From positions 1-25,259 of the forward strand of contig CAKPHD010000022.1 in the NCBI GenBank assembly GCA_934155625.1: 25,259 nucleotides of DNA, read 5' to 3'. The position numbers and the translations under genes were made by a program. Of this stretch, positions 5,506 through 14,281 are shown one piece after another (the first letter of the stretch is position 1; every line of letters starts with the position of its first letter). The notes below the pieces were generated by a model. The model did no database searches, was not told where the DNA came from, and was given only the letters and a program-made list of their open reading frames with translations. Source of the stretch: an uncultured Clostridia bacterium (GTDB taxonomy: Bacteria; Bacillota; Clostridia; TANB77; CAG-508).

Positions 5506-7386
5506 TTAATATAAATCTCTTTCAGATATATTTGTATTATTTCCAGAATCTTTATTTCCGGTTTCTATTCCCATATAAGGTAAAATTTCAGAAAGCATTT
5601 TTCCAGCTGTAGGAGCTGCAATTTGTCCACCATTGTGGTTTACGCCTTCTCCTGGATTTTTCAAAATAACTAATAAAACAATTTTTGTATTTTCAACAGG
5701 TGATATTGCTAGAAAAGAAGCAACATAACCATCAGAAGAACCATTTATAGGTTCAGATGTACCTGTTTTTCCACCAATAGAATATCCTGACATACTTTCT
5801 TTTACACTATCATCATATTTAACTTTTTTTCCAGTACCATCTTCAACAACTGATTCCATCATTGAAGTTACTTTATCAGAAGTTTCTTTAGAAAATACTT
5901 GACGTATTTCTTTAGTGTTAAAGTTTGTAACTTCACCAGTATCAGTATTTGTTATATGATCTACTATTTGTGGTTGAAGTAAAACACCATCATTTGCAAT
6001 AGCAGAGGCAGCGGTAATCATTTGAAGAGGTGTAATTGTAAAACGTTGACCAAATGACATAGTACCTAATTCGTGATCATTAATTTTATTTATATCATAA
6101 AATATGCTTTTTGGTTCACCAGAAAGTGAAATTCCAGTTTTTCCGAAGAAACCTAAAGCTTCATAATATTTATATGAGCGTTCTTTACCAATTTTTAAGC
6201 CTAGTTCAACAAATGCAGGGTTACAAGAATTTTCTAGAGCTAATCTTAAACTTTGTGCACCATGTGAGTAAGGATATTTATGACATTTAATTGGTCTTGA
6301 TTCACCAGGTACATAATATGCACCACTGCAATTAAAATTAATTGTATCAGTATCAACAATATTTTCTTCTAAAGCAATAGAAGATGTTACAATTTTAAAA
6401 ACAGAACCAGGTTCATATGTATCTGTAACTGCTTTTGGAGTCCACATTCTATAAAGAGATTTACTCTTGTTTTCAGAAGAAAGGGTATCCCAAGTTTTTG
6501 CTAAATGTGAATTTGGAGTATTCTGATCATTACAGTCATAACTTGGATAATCCGCCATTGCTAATATTTTACCAGTAGACGGGTCCATAGCAATTGTTAT
6601 ACCACTATCACATTTATATTCTTCGACAGCTTGAGCTAAATGCTTTTCAACAATACTTTGAATGTTAGAATCTATTGTTAATGAAATATCATAGCCATTT
6701 TCGGCAGCGATATATGTTCGATTTGAATTGGCAATTTCAGATTGGCTAGCATCTTTTAAACTTACTGATTTTCCTGATGTACCACTTAAGAAGGAATCCC
6801 AAGAAGATTCTATTCCGGATAATCCTTGACCGTCAGAACCAACAAATCCAACAATTGTTGAGGCTAAAGTCTTATAAGGATAAGTACGAGATGTTGTTTC
6901 TTCAAAACTTATTCCAGTAGTGAATTTTAATTCTTTTTTCCAATTATTTATTGCATCAACTTTGGTTTGTTCAACATCAGATGCTACAAGAAATTTATCA
7001 GATGTGCTTTGAATTTTTGTAAGTAGCTCATTATAATCTAATTCTAAAATTGATGCTAGATTTTGAGCAACAATGGTTTTGTTATTATCATCTTTTATTA
7101 AAGATGGTGTTATATAAACTTTATCTGTGTCATAACTTATAGCCAATGCATTTCCTGTAGAGTCATATATTGTACCACGTTTGGCAGAGATTGTTTCAGT
7201 TAATGTTTGCTGAGATGTTGCAAGAGTTTGAAGACGATTACCATCAGCAAATTGTAAATATCCTACTCTTGTAAGCAAAGCAAACATGAAAATTACTATT
7301 ACGATTAAAATACTACCAATTCTCTTTTTGGAAATTTTATTAGAAACATTTATATCACTTTTACTTTTTACTTTTTTCTTTTTCAT
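5506..7386 (-). CDS. Class B penicillin-binding protein (peptidoglycan D,D-transpeptidase, FtsI/SpoVD type)
   Basis: Bitopic membrane transpeptidase of 626 residues that cross-links peptidoglycan. A Lys-rich cytoplasmic tail is followed by one membrane segment (about 24-38) and a dimerisation domain beginning with the RGTIYDSTGNALA motif (70-82). The transpeptidase domain has the nucleophile S328 in SVFK (328-331), SCN (387-389) and KTG (540-542). No PASTA repeats follow, unlike B. subtilis SpoVD. Its usual position is just upstream of murE; here it stands alone on the opposite strand, about 5 kb from murE. Septal (FtsI) versus spore-cortex (SpoVD) function cannot be assigned from sequence. 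Its ribosome binding site, GGTGAT, is modest. The last 15 residues are Asn/Gly/Ser-rich. Confidence 0.93.
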   Translation of the reverse strand: MKKKKVKSKSDINVSNKISKKRIGSILIVIVIFMFALLTRVGYLQFADGNRLQTLATSQQTLTETISAKRGTIYDSTGNALAISYDTDKVYITPSLIKDDNNKTIVAQNLASILELDYNELLTKIQSTSDKFLVASDVEQTKVDAINNWKKELKFTTGISFEETTSRTYPYKTLASTIVGFVGSDGQGLSGIESSWDSFLSGTSGKSVSLKDASQSEIANSNRTYIAAENGYDISLTIDSNIQSIVEKHLAQAVEEYKCDSGITIAMDPSTGKILAMADYPSYDCNDQNTPNSHLAKTWDTLSSENKSKSLYRMWTPKAVTDTYEPGSVFKIVTSSIALEENIVDTDTINFNCSGAYYVPGESRPIKCHKYPYSHGAQSLRLALENSCNPAFVELGLKIGKERSYKYYEALGFFGKTGISLSGEPKSIFYDINKINDHELGTMSFGQRFTITPLQMITAASAIANDGVLLQPQIVDHITNTDTGEVTNFNTKEIRQVFSKETSDKVTSMMESVVEDGTGKKVKYDDSVKESMSGYSIGGKTGTSEPINGSSDGYVASFLAISPVENTKIVLLVILKNPGEGVNHNGGQIAAPTAGKMLSEILPYMGIETGNKDSGNNTNISERDLY

Positions 7387-7401
7387 ATTATCACCATTCT
7401 T

Positions 7402-7429
7402 TTGTAAAATTTTATCTACATTTTATAAT
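7402..7429 (+). promoter_or_regulatory. Predicted promoter of comM
   Basis: TTGTAA (7402-7407), a 16-bp spacer and TATAAT (7424-7429). It is followed by a strong TAGGAGGG ribosome binding site just before the comM ATG. Its -10 overlaps that of the divergent PBP promoter. Confidence 0.5.
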
Positions 7430-7448
7430 AAAAGTACATAAAAATCAA
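7420..7448 (-). promoter_or_regulatory. Predicted promoter of the PBP gene
   Basis: Reading the minus strand, TTGATT (complement of 7443-7448), a 17-bp spacer and TAAAAT (complement of 7420-7425). The -10 region physically overlaps that of the divergent comM promoter, so the two could interfere. Confidence 0.5.
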
Positions 7449-7476
7449 TAAAAAACTTAAAATTTAGGAGGGAAAA

Positions 7477-9040
7477 ATGTTATCAAAAATTAAGTCAATA
7501 ACTCTAAATGGGTTGGATGGAAATTTAATAGAAATTCAAACAGATATAAGTAATGGAATACCAGAGTTTGATATTGTTGGATTACCTGATGTTACTGTAA
7601 AAGAGTCTAAGAAAAGAATAAAATCAGCAATAAAAAATTCAGGAATAGAATTTCCTAATAAAAAGATATTAATTAATTTAGCACCAGCTAATATAAGAAA
7701 AGAAGGAAGTGGCTTTGATTTAGCGATTTTGACTCGGAATATTAATCGCAATAGGTATTATTCCAAACATAGATGCAAATAAACTTGCAAATACAATATT
7801 TATAGGCGAAGTTTCTTTAGATGGAAAAGTTAATAGAATAAATGGAGTATTGCCAATATGTATTGAGGCCAAAGAATTAGGAATAAAGACAGTAATATTA
7901 CCAAAAGCCAATGCGAATGAAGCTGCGATTATTTCAGAATTAGATATAATACCTATTTCAAATATAGAGGAATTAGTAAAACATTTAAATAAAGAAAAAG
8001 AAATAGAAAAATATGTAGCTGAAAATATTAATTTTAAAGAAAACTATAATATTGATTTTTCAGAAGTTAAAGGCCAAGAAAATGTTAGAAGAGCTTTAGA
8101 AATAACGGCGGCTGGAGGTCATAATTGCTTAATGATAGGTAGTCCAGGTTCAGGAAAAACAATGATGGCTAAAAGATTAGTTACTATATTGCCAGAATTA
8201 ACTATAGAAGAGGCAATGGAAGTGACAAAAATACATAGCATTTCTGGGGAATTAGAAAGAGACGGAATAATGATGAACAGACCATTTAGAATGCCACATC
8301 ATACAGTTCCTATAAGCACAATGATTGGAGGAGGCCGAGTGCCTCAACCAGGAGAGATAAGTTTAGCACATTGTGGAGTGTTGTTTTTAGATGAACTAAC
8401 AGAATTTAACAGAAATATTTTAGAATCTTTAAGAGAACCATTAGAAAATAGAGAAATAACAATTAATAGATTAAGTGGAAATTATAGATATCCATGCAAT
8501 TTTATGTTTATTGCAAGTATGAATCCCTGTCCATGTGGGTATTATGGCGATGAAGAAAAAGAATGTAAATGTACACCTCAAGAGATTCATAGATATTTAA
8601 GAAAAATTAGTGGTCCATTATTAGATAGAATTGATATACAAGTAGAAGTACAAAGACCTAAATATAAAAAAATATTTTCTAAAGAAAAAGTAGAAAGTTC
8701 CACTGTTATACAGGAAAGGGTAAATAAAGCAAGACAGATACAGTTAAATAGATACAAGGAATACCAAATTCATTCAAATGCAGAAATTACTACTAAAATG
8801 ATTGCTAAATTTTGTCAGTTAGATAATGAAGGTGAAGAGTTATTACAAAATGCGTTTAAAAGATTTAAATTAAGTGTTAGAGCATATGAAAAGATTTTAA
8901 AAGTAGCAAGGACAATTGCAGATTTAGATGGAAAAGAAAATATAGAGGTTAAACATGTAGCAGAAGCTATTCAATATAGATGTTTAGATAAGTTTTCATT
9001 GCAAGAAGAGGTGAAAAAATATGGAACCAGTTTTAATTGA
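7477..9040 (+). pseudogene. comM: ComM/YifB-family AAA+ Mg-chelatase-like ATPase, interrupted by a +1 frameshift
   Basis: ComM is an AAA+ helicase-like protein that promotes branch migration during natural transformation. The N-terminal part (7477 to about 7734) is the LonC-like domain (TLNGLDGNLIEIQTDISNGIP; GLPDVTVKESKKRI). At about 7735 one extra C in the context TTGACT-C-GGAATA shifts the frame. Skipping it restores GILIAIGIIPNID and the rest of the protein, for a repaired length of 520 residues (family about 510). Downstream are Walker A GSPGSGKT (from 8141), Walker B LFLDEL, and the Cys-rich NPCPCGYYGD...CKC segment. As read, the first frame stops at 7782. No other lesion is seen, so this is a sequencing error or a very recent mutation. 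An AGGAGGG precedes the ATG. It overlaps dprA by 20 bp. Confidence 0.88.
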
Positions 9041-9908
9041 ATATGCAAGTGAAAAATATCCAGAAAGATTAAGATATATAAAGAATCCGCCATCAAGATT
9101 ATATGCAGTAGGAAATATAAAAATTTTAAATGAATTAGGAATTGCTGTAGTAGGTTCACGCACTAATACACAATATGGTGAAAAAATGTGTAAAAGATTT
9201 ACCAAAAACTTAGTAGAATACAATATTAATATAATTAGTGGACTTGCTTATGGAATCGATAGTATAGCACATACAACTTGTTTAAAAAATTCGGGAAAGA
9301 CTATTGCTGTTTTGCCATCAGGATTAAATAATATTTGCAAAGCAACAAATAAAAATTTGATAAAACCTATACTTGATAATAATGGAGTAATAATTTCAGA
9401 ATATGAAAATTTTGTTAGTGCAGATTCAACCAAGTTTTTAGAAAGGAACAGAATTGTTGCAGGTCTAAGTGCTGGAACATTAGTAGTAGAAGCTGGTTAT
9501 AGAAGCGGAACAAGAGTAACTGCAAGGTTTACAACAGAAAATGAAAGACCATTGTTTTGTATACCAAGTAGTTTAGAAAATATCAAAGGAAAAACAAACA
9601 ATGAATTAATACAAAAAGGAGCCAAATTAGTTACTTGTGTTGAAGATATGTTTGAGGATATTTATGCAAATAATCCAGAAATTATATTTAATAAAACAGA
9701 ACAAGAAAAAAACTGGTTTGTAAATATTCCGCCTGACCTAATTAAAGTTTTTAAAGAAATAGACAATGTGCCTAAAGACGTAAATTATATAGCAAGAAAA
9801 ACTAAACTATCAATAAGTGAAGTGAATTATAAGATAATGCTTTTACAATTAGAAGGAAAAATTATAGAAAAACCAGGACATAAATTTATAAGAAATGAGG
9901 ACGATTAA
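9021..9908 (+). CDS. dprA: DNA-processing protein DprA (Smf)
   Basis: DprA binds incoming single-stranded DNA and loads RecA during natural transformation. The 295-residue protein has the extended Rossmann fold: AVVGSRTNTQYG (about 43-54), IISGLAYGIDSIAH (76-89), GVIISEY, and the signature ERNRIVAGLSAGTLVVEAGYRSGT (140-163). A C-terminal winged-helix segment (about 235-290; NYIARKTKLSISEVNYKIM) corresponds to the DML1-like domain. It overlaps the end of comM by 20 bp and yraN follows directly, so the three are one translationally coupled unit. The GAGGTG ribosome binding site lies inside comM. Confidence 0.93.
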   Translation: MEPVLIEYASEKYPERLRYIKNPPSRLYAVGNIKILNELGIAVVGSRTNTQYGEKMCKRFTKNLVEYNINIISGLAYGIDSIAHTTCLKNSGKTIAVLPSGLNNICKATNKNLIKPILDNNGVIISEYENFVSADSTKFLERNRIVAGLSAGTLVVEAGYRSGTRVTARFTTENERPLFCIPSSLENIKGKTNNELIQKGAKLVTCVEDMFEDIYANNPEIIFNKTEQEKNWFVNIPPDLIKVFKEIDNVPKDVNYIARKTKLSISEVNYKIMLLQLEGKIIEKPGHKFIRNEDD

Positions 9909-9909
9909 A

Positions 9910-10260
9910 TTGAATACAAGAAAATTTGGAATAATAGGAGAAAAAATTGCTCAAGGCTATTTAAAATCCCAGAATTATGAAATATTAAAGAACAATTTTT
10001 ACACTAAAAGAGGAGAAATAGATATAATAGCTAAAAAAGAAAATTACATAGTATTTGTAGAAGTAAAAACTAGAAGTAATCTAGAATATGGAACACCAGC
10101 AATGGCTGTAGATGGACTAAAAAAGAAACACTTAAAAAGTTCTGCAAGTATATATTTATATCAAAATAAATTATATAAATATGATATAAGATTTGATGTG
10201 ATTGAAATTATTATAAATGGTGGAAAATGCAAGATAAATCATATAGAAGGAATAATGTAG
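9910..10260 (+). CDS. yraN: UPF0102 family protein YraN (endonuclease-like)
   Basis: Small PD-(D/E)XK-fold protein of unknown cellular role, conserved next to comM/dprA or rnhB in many bacteria. It has N-x-R-x-x-G-x-x-GE at the N terminus (NTRKFGIIGEKIAQGYL) and the putative nuclease residues in RGEIDIIAKKE and IVFVEVKTR. I choose the TTG at 9910 (116 residues) rather than the in-frame ATG at 9895. GAGG at 9897-9900 is spaced 9 nt from the TTG, the family N terminus begins near this point, and the ATG has no usable ribosome binding site. It begins 1 bp after the dprA stop. Confidence 0.85.
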   Translation: MNTRKFGIIGEKIAQGYLKSQNYEILKNNFYTKRGEIDIIAKKENYIVFVEVKTRSNLEYGTPAMAVDGLKKKHLKSSASIYLYQNKLYKYDIRFDVIEIIINGGKCKINHIEGIM

Positions 10261-10265
10261 TAAAC

Positions 10266-10295
10266 TTGACAAAAAGCCGGGAAATTGGGTATAAT
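10266..10295 (+). promoter_or_regulatory. Sigma-A promoter of rsmA-fmt
   Basis: TTGACA (10266-10271), an 18-bp spacer and TATAAT (10290-10295), both exact consensus hexamers. It begins 5 bp after the yraN stop and gives a short leader to rsmA. Confidence 0.8.
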
Positions 10296-10319
10296 AAGCA
10301 ATGAAAGGAACGGCAAATT

Positions 10320-11195
10320 ATGGATATATTAGAAGAAACAAGATACATAATGAAAAAGTATAACATAAGAGCAAATAAAAGTTTAGGACAAAATTTCTTA
10401 ATAAATAATGAAGTTGTAGAAAATATAGTAAATAGTAGTGATATTTCTAAAGAAGACATGGTAATAGAAATAGGACCAGGACTTGGAACATTAACTAAAT
10501 ATTTACTAGAAAAAGCAGGAAAAGTATTATGTGTAGAATTAGATACAAAAATGATAAAAATTTTACAAGATAGATTTAGCCTATATGATAATTTTGAATT
10601 AATAAATGAAGATATATTAAAAGTTAATTTAAACGAAATTATTGCGGAAAACAAAAAAGATGGAAAAATCAAAAATGTAAAAATAGTTGCTAATTTACCA
10701 TATTATATAACTACACCAATAATAATGAAATTGCTTGAAGAAAAGCTTGATATAAAAAGTATAACAGTTATGATTCAAAAAGAAGTAGCAGATAGATTAA
10801 TAGAAACACCTGGAGGAAAGAATACTGGTGCAATAACACATACAGTATATTATTATTGTGAATCTGAAAAAATAATGGAAGTTCCTAATAGTTCATTTAT
10901 TCCAGAACCGGAAGTTACTTCTGAAGTTATAAAATTAAATTTACGTGATAAACCAGCAGTTGATATTGAAAATACAAAAGTAATGTTTATGATAATTAAA
11001 AGTGCATTTATGCAAAGAAGAAAAACATTATTAAATGCTTTAACTAATACAAAAGTTTTTATTAATAAAGAAGAAGGAATTCAAATATTAAAGAAATTAA
11101 ATTTGGATGAAAATGTTAGGGCAGAGAAGTTATCAATTCAAAACTTTGCAGATATTGCGAAAATTATAATCGAAAGGAGCGAGGTGGAAAAATGA
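10320..11195 (+). CDS. rsmA: 16S rRNA (adenine1518-N6/adenine1519-N6)-dimethyltransferase
   Basis: KsgA/RsmA dimethylates two adjacent adenines in the 3'-terminal helix of 16S rRNA late in 30S assembly, using S-adenosylmethionine. The 291-residue protein shows SLGQNFL (21-27), the SAM-binding VIEIGPGLGTLT (48-59), acidic VELD after strand 2, and the catalytic motif NLPYYITTP (about 125-133). The C-terminal part contains the conserved AFMQRRKTLLNAL. The ATG is preceded by AAAGGA 10 nt upstream. Its stop overlaps the fmt start by 4 bp (ATGA), so the two are co-translated. Confidence 0.96.
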   Translation: MDILEETRYIMKKYNIRANKSLGQNFLINNEVVENIVNSSDISKEDMVIEIGPGLGTLTKYLLEKAGKVLCVELDTKMIKILQDRFSLYDNFELINEDILKVNLNEIIAENKKDGKIKNVKIVANLPYYITTPIIMKLLEEKLDIKSITVMIQKEVADRLIETPGGKNTGAITHTVYYYCESEKIMEVPNSSFIPEPEVTSEVIKLNLRDKPAVDIENTKVMFMIIKSAFMQRRKTLLNALTNTKVFINKEEGIQILKKLNLDENVRAEKLSIQNFADIAKIIIERSEVEK

Positions 11196-12130
11196 AAATA
11201 GTATTTATGGGAACTCCAGATTTTGCAGAAAAATCATTAGAAGCTGTATATAATGCAGGACATGAGATATTAGCAGTTGTAACAAATCCAGATAGACCAA
11301 AAGGTAGAGGAATGAAAATGGTTGCATCTCCTGTAAAAGAATTTGCTGTATCAAAGGATTTGAAAATATATCAACCAGAAAAAGTTAGAAAAAATATAGA
11401 ATTTATAGAAGAAATAAAGGCGTTAAAACCTGATGTTATATGTGTAGTTGCATATGGAAAAATTCTACCCAAAGAAATTTTAGAAATACCAAAATTAGGT
11501 TGTATAAATGTACATGGTTCTTTGTTACCTAAATATAGAGGGGCAGCACCAATACAATGGGCCGTTATAAATGGCGAAAAAGTAACAGGTGTAACAACAA
11601 TGTATATGGATGTTGGAATGGATACAGGTGATATGATTTTAAAAGAAAAAACAGAAATTGCACCTGACGAAACAACAGGAGAATTGTGGGATAGACTTGC
11701 AATAATAGGAGCAGACCTTTTAGTAAAAACTTTAGAACAAATTGAAAATAAAACAGCTCCAAGAATTCCACAAGGAGAAGATTTTTCAATGGCTCCAATG
11801 TTAGAAAAAGAAATGTCAAAAATTGATTGGGAAAGTAAAACTGCACAAGAAATAAAAAATCTTGTTAGAGGTTTAAATCCAATAATGGGAACATATTCAT
11901 ATTTAAATGGAAAGAAAATTAAAATTTGGAAAGTTGATGTAGTTGAAGCTGATAGTAAAGATATTAAAAATGGAACTGTGCTAAAATCAGACAGTAAAGA
12001 TGGATTATATATAAAAGCTAAAGATGGAGTAATAAAAGTATTAGAAATTCAAGGAGAAAATGCTAAAAGAATGAATGTGCAAGATTTCTTAAGAGGGAAT
12101 CAAATAGAAGTTGGAAGTATATTTGAATAA
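11192..12130 (+). CDS. fmt: Methionyl-tRNA formyltransferase
   Basis: Formylates the initiator Met-tRNA using 10-formyl-tetrahydrofolate. The 312 residues start with the Rossmann-like MKIVFMGTPDFA. The formyltransferase signature NVHGSLLPKYRGAAPIQWA (about 107-125) includes the catalytic Asn and His, and DVGMDTGDM supplies the catalytic Asp. The C-terminal domain (about 205-312) binds tRNA. The usual partner def is not in the window; instead fmt is coupled by a 4-bp overlap to rsmA. No terminator is visible before dps. Confidence 0.96.
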   Translation: MKIVFMGTPDFAEKSLEAVYNAGHEILAVVTNPDRPKGRGMKMVASPVKEFAVSKDLKIYQPEKVRKNIEFIEEIKALKPDVICVVAYGKILPKEILEIPKLGCINVHGSLLPKYRGAAPIQWAVINGEKVTGVTTMYMDVGMDTGDMILKEKTEIAPDETTGELWDRLAIIGADLLVKTLEQIENKTAPRIPQGEDFSMAPMLEKEMSKIDWESKTAQEIKNLVRGLNPIMGTYSYLNGKKIKIWKVDVVEADSKDIKNGTVLKSDSKDGLYIKAKDGVIKVLEIQGENAKRMNVQDFLRGNQIEVGSIFE

Positions 12131-12150
12131 AAAGTGATAAATTTGTAAAT

Positions 12151-12175
12151 AATGTACCTGAAAGTGAGGTACATT
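12151..12175 (+). promoter_or_regulatory. Hairpin or operator enclosing the dps ribosome binding site
   Basis: AATGTACCT (12151-12159) and AGGTACATT (12167-12175) form a perfect 9-bp inverted repeat around a 7-nt loop GAAAGTG. The 3' arm includes the GAGGT Shine-Dalgarno and ends immediately before the dps ATG. In read-through mRNA it would hide the ribosome binding site; as DNA it would be a dyad operator. Confidence 0.6.
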
Positions 12176-12613
12176 ATGGAAGGAATAGTAAAAAAATTAA
12201 ATGAATTTCTAAGTGACTTAGAAATGTTAAATGTAAAATTACAAAATTATCATTGGAATGTAATTGGAAAAGGATTTTTTACAACACATGAAAAACTAGA
12301 AGAATATTATGGTGAAGTAAGAGAACAAATAGATGAGGTTGCAGAACATATTTTATCATTAGGTAATCAACCACTAGGAACAATGAAAGATTTTATGGAA
12401 AACTCTAAAATAAGAGAAGCTAAAAATGAACAAATAAAAAGTATTGATATAATGGAAAATGTAATTCATGACTTAGAAGAACTAAAACAAAAAGCAGTAC
12501 AAATAAAACAAGAAGCGGAAGACAAAGAATATTATGCAACATCAGCACTTATGGATGATTATTTAGCTGATTATTCAAAAAAGATATGGATGTTAAATGC
12601 AGCACTTAAATAA
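12176..12613 (+). CDS. dps: Dps-family ferritin-like DNA-protection protein
   Basis: Dps forms a 12-subunit cage that oxidises and stores iron and protects DNA from peroxide. The 145-residue protein is a four-helix ferritin fold. The inter-subunit ferroxidase residues are visible in NYHWNV (first His), FTTHEKLEEYYGE (second His) and EQIDEVAEHI (Asp/Glu). The ATG at 12176 is chosen over an upstream in-frame ATG at 12152 because GAGGT lies 5 nt before it and the family starts there. There is no obvious promoter of its own, although fmt ends only 45 bp upstream. The start is embedded at the foot of a perfect hairpin, suggesting post-transcriptional or operator control. Confidence 0.92.
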   Translation: MEGIVKKLNEFLSDLEMLNVKLQNYHWNVIGKGFFTTHEKLEEYYGEVREQIDEVAEHILSLGNQPLGTMKDFMENSKIREAKNEQIKSIDIMENVIHDLEELKQKAVQIKQEAEDKEYYATSALMDDYLADYSKKIWMLNAALK

Positions 12614-12627
12614 ATCATAAAAAAGAG

Positions 12628-12664
12628 AATCACTTAATAAATATAATTAAGTGATTTTTTTTTA
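12628..12664 (+). terminator. Rho-independent terminator after dps
   Basis: An 11-bp perfect stem (AATCACTTAAT / ATTAAGTGATT) with a 7-nt loop is followed by a run of T residues through 12663. It lies 15 bp after the dps stop and ends the rsmA-fmt-dps unit. Confidence 0.9.
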
Positions 12665-12673
12665 TTTTATTAC

Positions 12674-12702
12674 TATACAAAAAAGAAAATTAGTTATATA
12701 AT
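12674..12702 (+). promoter_or_regulatory. Predicted promoter of the murE-mraY-ftsW-murG cluster
   Basis: TATACA (12674-12679), a 17-bp spacer and the exact -10 TATAAT (12697-12702). It immediately follows the dps terminator and leaves a leader of about 80 nt before murE. Confidence 0.6.
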
Positions 12703-12720
12703 GTAGGCAAGTTTGTAAGC

Positions 12721-12778
12721 AAGTGCTTCAATCTTAATAAATAATTGAACACTTAAAAAAGTGTATAAATTGAAGGAG
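12721..12778 (+). promoter_or_regulatory. murE leader with mutually exclusive pairings
   Basis: AAGTGCTTCAAT (12721-12732) can pair with ATTGAACACTT (12744-12754) with one bulged C. Alternatively CTTCAAT (12726-12732) can pair with ATTGAAG (12769-12775), which overlaps the murE Shine-Dalgarno, and ACACTT can pair with AAGTGT (12759-12764). This is the layout of a small translational switch, but no ligand or known riboswitch is recognised. Confidence 0.3.
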
Positions 12779-12787
12779 AGAAAAATA

Positions 12788-14251
12788 ATGGAGTTAAAAA
12801 AAGTATTAGTTGGATTAGAAGGATTAAAAGCAAAAGGAAGTCTAGATGTTGAGATAAATAACCTAGACAGTAATTCTAAAAATATAAAAGATGGAGATAT
12901 GTTTATTGCAATAAAAGGTTTTAGTGTTGATGGACATAAATACATAAATGATGCGATAAAAGCAGGAGCCAAAGTAATAATGGTAGAAGAAGGTGCAGAT
13001 CTAAAAGGCATAGATTTGCCAGAAGATGTAACATTAATAATGGCAAAAGATACAAGAGAAGCATTAGCAATTTGTAGTTGTAATTTTTACGGAAATCCAT
13101 CAAGAAAATTTAAATTAATAGGAGTAACTGGAACAAAAGGAAAAACAACAACAACATTTATGATAAAAGAAATATTAGAAAAAGCTGGTCATAAAGTTGG
13201 ACTAATAGGAACAATTGCGACATATATAAATGGAAAAATGATTTCAGAAAGTAGCAGAACAACACCAGAAAGTATAGAATTACAAAAAATATTTTCACAA
13301 ATGGTAGAAGCCGGAGTAGAATATGTTGTAATGGAAGTATCATCACAAAGTTTAAAACTACATAGAGTAGATGGATGTGCTTTTGATATAGTATTATTTA
13401 CAAACTTTTCAGAAGACCATATTAGTGAAAAAGAACATCCTGATATGAAAGACTATTTTGAATCAAAATTAAAATTATTCAAAATGTGTGATAATGGAAT
13501 AATCAATGTAGATGATATACAAGTTTCAAAAGTTCCAAAACTATTTCCAAACAGTAATATAATGACATATGGAATAGACAATTATTGCGAAGTATTAGCA
13601 AAAGATATAACAATAACAAATTCATATGTAGACTTTAGAGTAAAAGTTTCTGACAGAAATGAAAGAGTAAAAGTAGATATTCCTGGAAGATTTAGTGTAT
13701 ACAATGCACTAGCAGCTATATGTGTGGCTAAAAAATTAGGGATTTCTTCTGATAAAGTAATAGAAGCTTTAGCAGAAATAAAAGTACCAGGTAGATCAGA
13801 AATGGTACCAAATAAAAAAGAAATACCAATAATGATAGATTATGCACATTCACCAGAAAGTTTACAAAATATACTATCAGCAGTAAAAAGTTATACAAGA
13901 GGAAAAGTAATTTCTGTATTTGGTTGTGGTGGAGATAGAGACAAAACAAAGAGACCAATAATGGGAGAAATTTCAGGAAGAATTGCAGACTTCACATTTA
14001 TAACATCAGATAATCCACGTACAGAAGAACCAGAAGAAATTGTAAAGGAAATAGAAGAAGGAATAAAAAAGACAAAAGGAAATTATAAAGTAGTAGTAGA
14101 TAGAACAGAGGCAATAAAAGAAGCAATAAATATGGCTACAAAATTGGATATAATAGTCCTTGCAGGAAAAGGTCATGAACCATATCAAGAAATAAATGGA
14201 GAAAAATTCCCATTTGACGAAAGAATAATAGTAAATGAAATAATAGGATAA
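12788..14251 (+). CDS. murE: UDP-N-acetylmuramoyl-tripeptide synthetase MurE
   Basis: Cytoplasmic Mur ligase adding the third residue of the peptidoglycan stem peptide. At 487 residues it has the N-terminal UDP-MurNAc-binding domain, the P-loop GVTGTKGKTTTT (112-123), the central ligase motifs (EVSSQSL; NFSEDH), and a C-terminal domain with GCGGDRDKTKRP. The specificity motif DNPR (408-411) predicts meso-diaminopimelate rather than lysine. The ATG at 12788 is preceded by AAGGAGAG; an in-frame GTG at 12761 is rejected as lying in the leader. murF, which normally follows, is absent, and mraY comes next after 30 bp. Confidence 0.96.
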   Translation: MELKKVLVGLEGLKAKGSLDVEINNLDSNSKNIKDGDMFIAIKGFSVDGHKYINDAIKAGAKVIMVEEGADLKGIDLPEDVTLIMAKDTREALAICSCNFYGNPSRKFKLIGVTGTKGKTTTTFMIKEILEKAGHKVGLIGTIATYINGKMISESSRTTPESIELQKIFSQMVEAGVEYVVMEVSSQSLKLHRVDGCAFDIVLFTNFSEDHISEKEHPDMKDYFESKLKLFKMCDNGIINVDDIQVSKVPKLFPNSNIMTYGIDNYCEVLAKDITITNSYVDFRVKVSDRNERVKVDIPGRFSVYNALAAICVAKKLGISSDKVIEALAEIKVPGRSEMVPNKKEIPIMIDYAHSPESLQNILSAVKSYTRGKVISVFGCGGDRDKTKRPIMGEISGRIADFTFITSDNPRTEEPEEIVKEIEEGIKKTKGNYKVVVDRTEAIKEAINMATKLDIIVLAGKGHEPYQEINGEKFPFDERIIVNEIIG

Positions 14252-14281
14252 TACAAAAGTTAACAGGAAAGGTTGATAAAA

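Noticed and set aside
10211..10672. 153-codon minus-strand frame over yraN/rsmA
   Set aside because: Shadow of rsmA; hydrophobic low-complexity product and no initiation signals.
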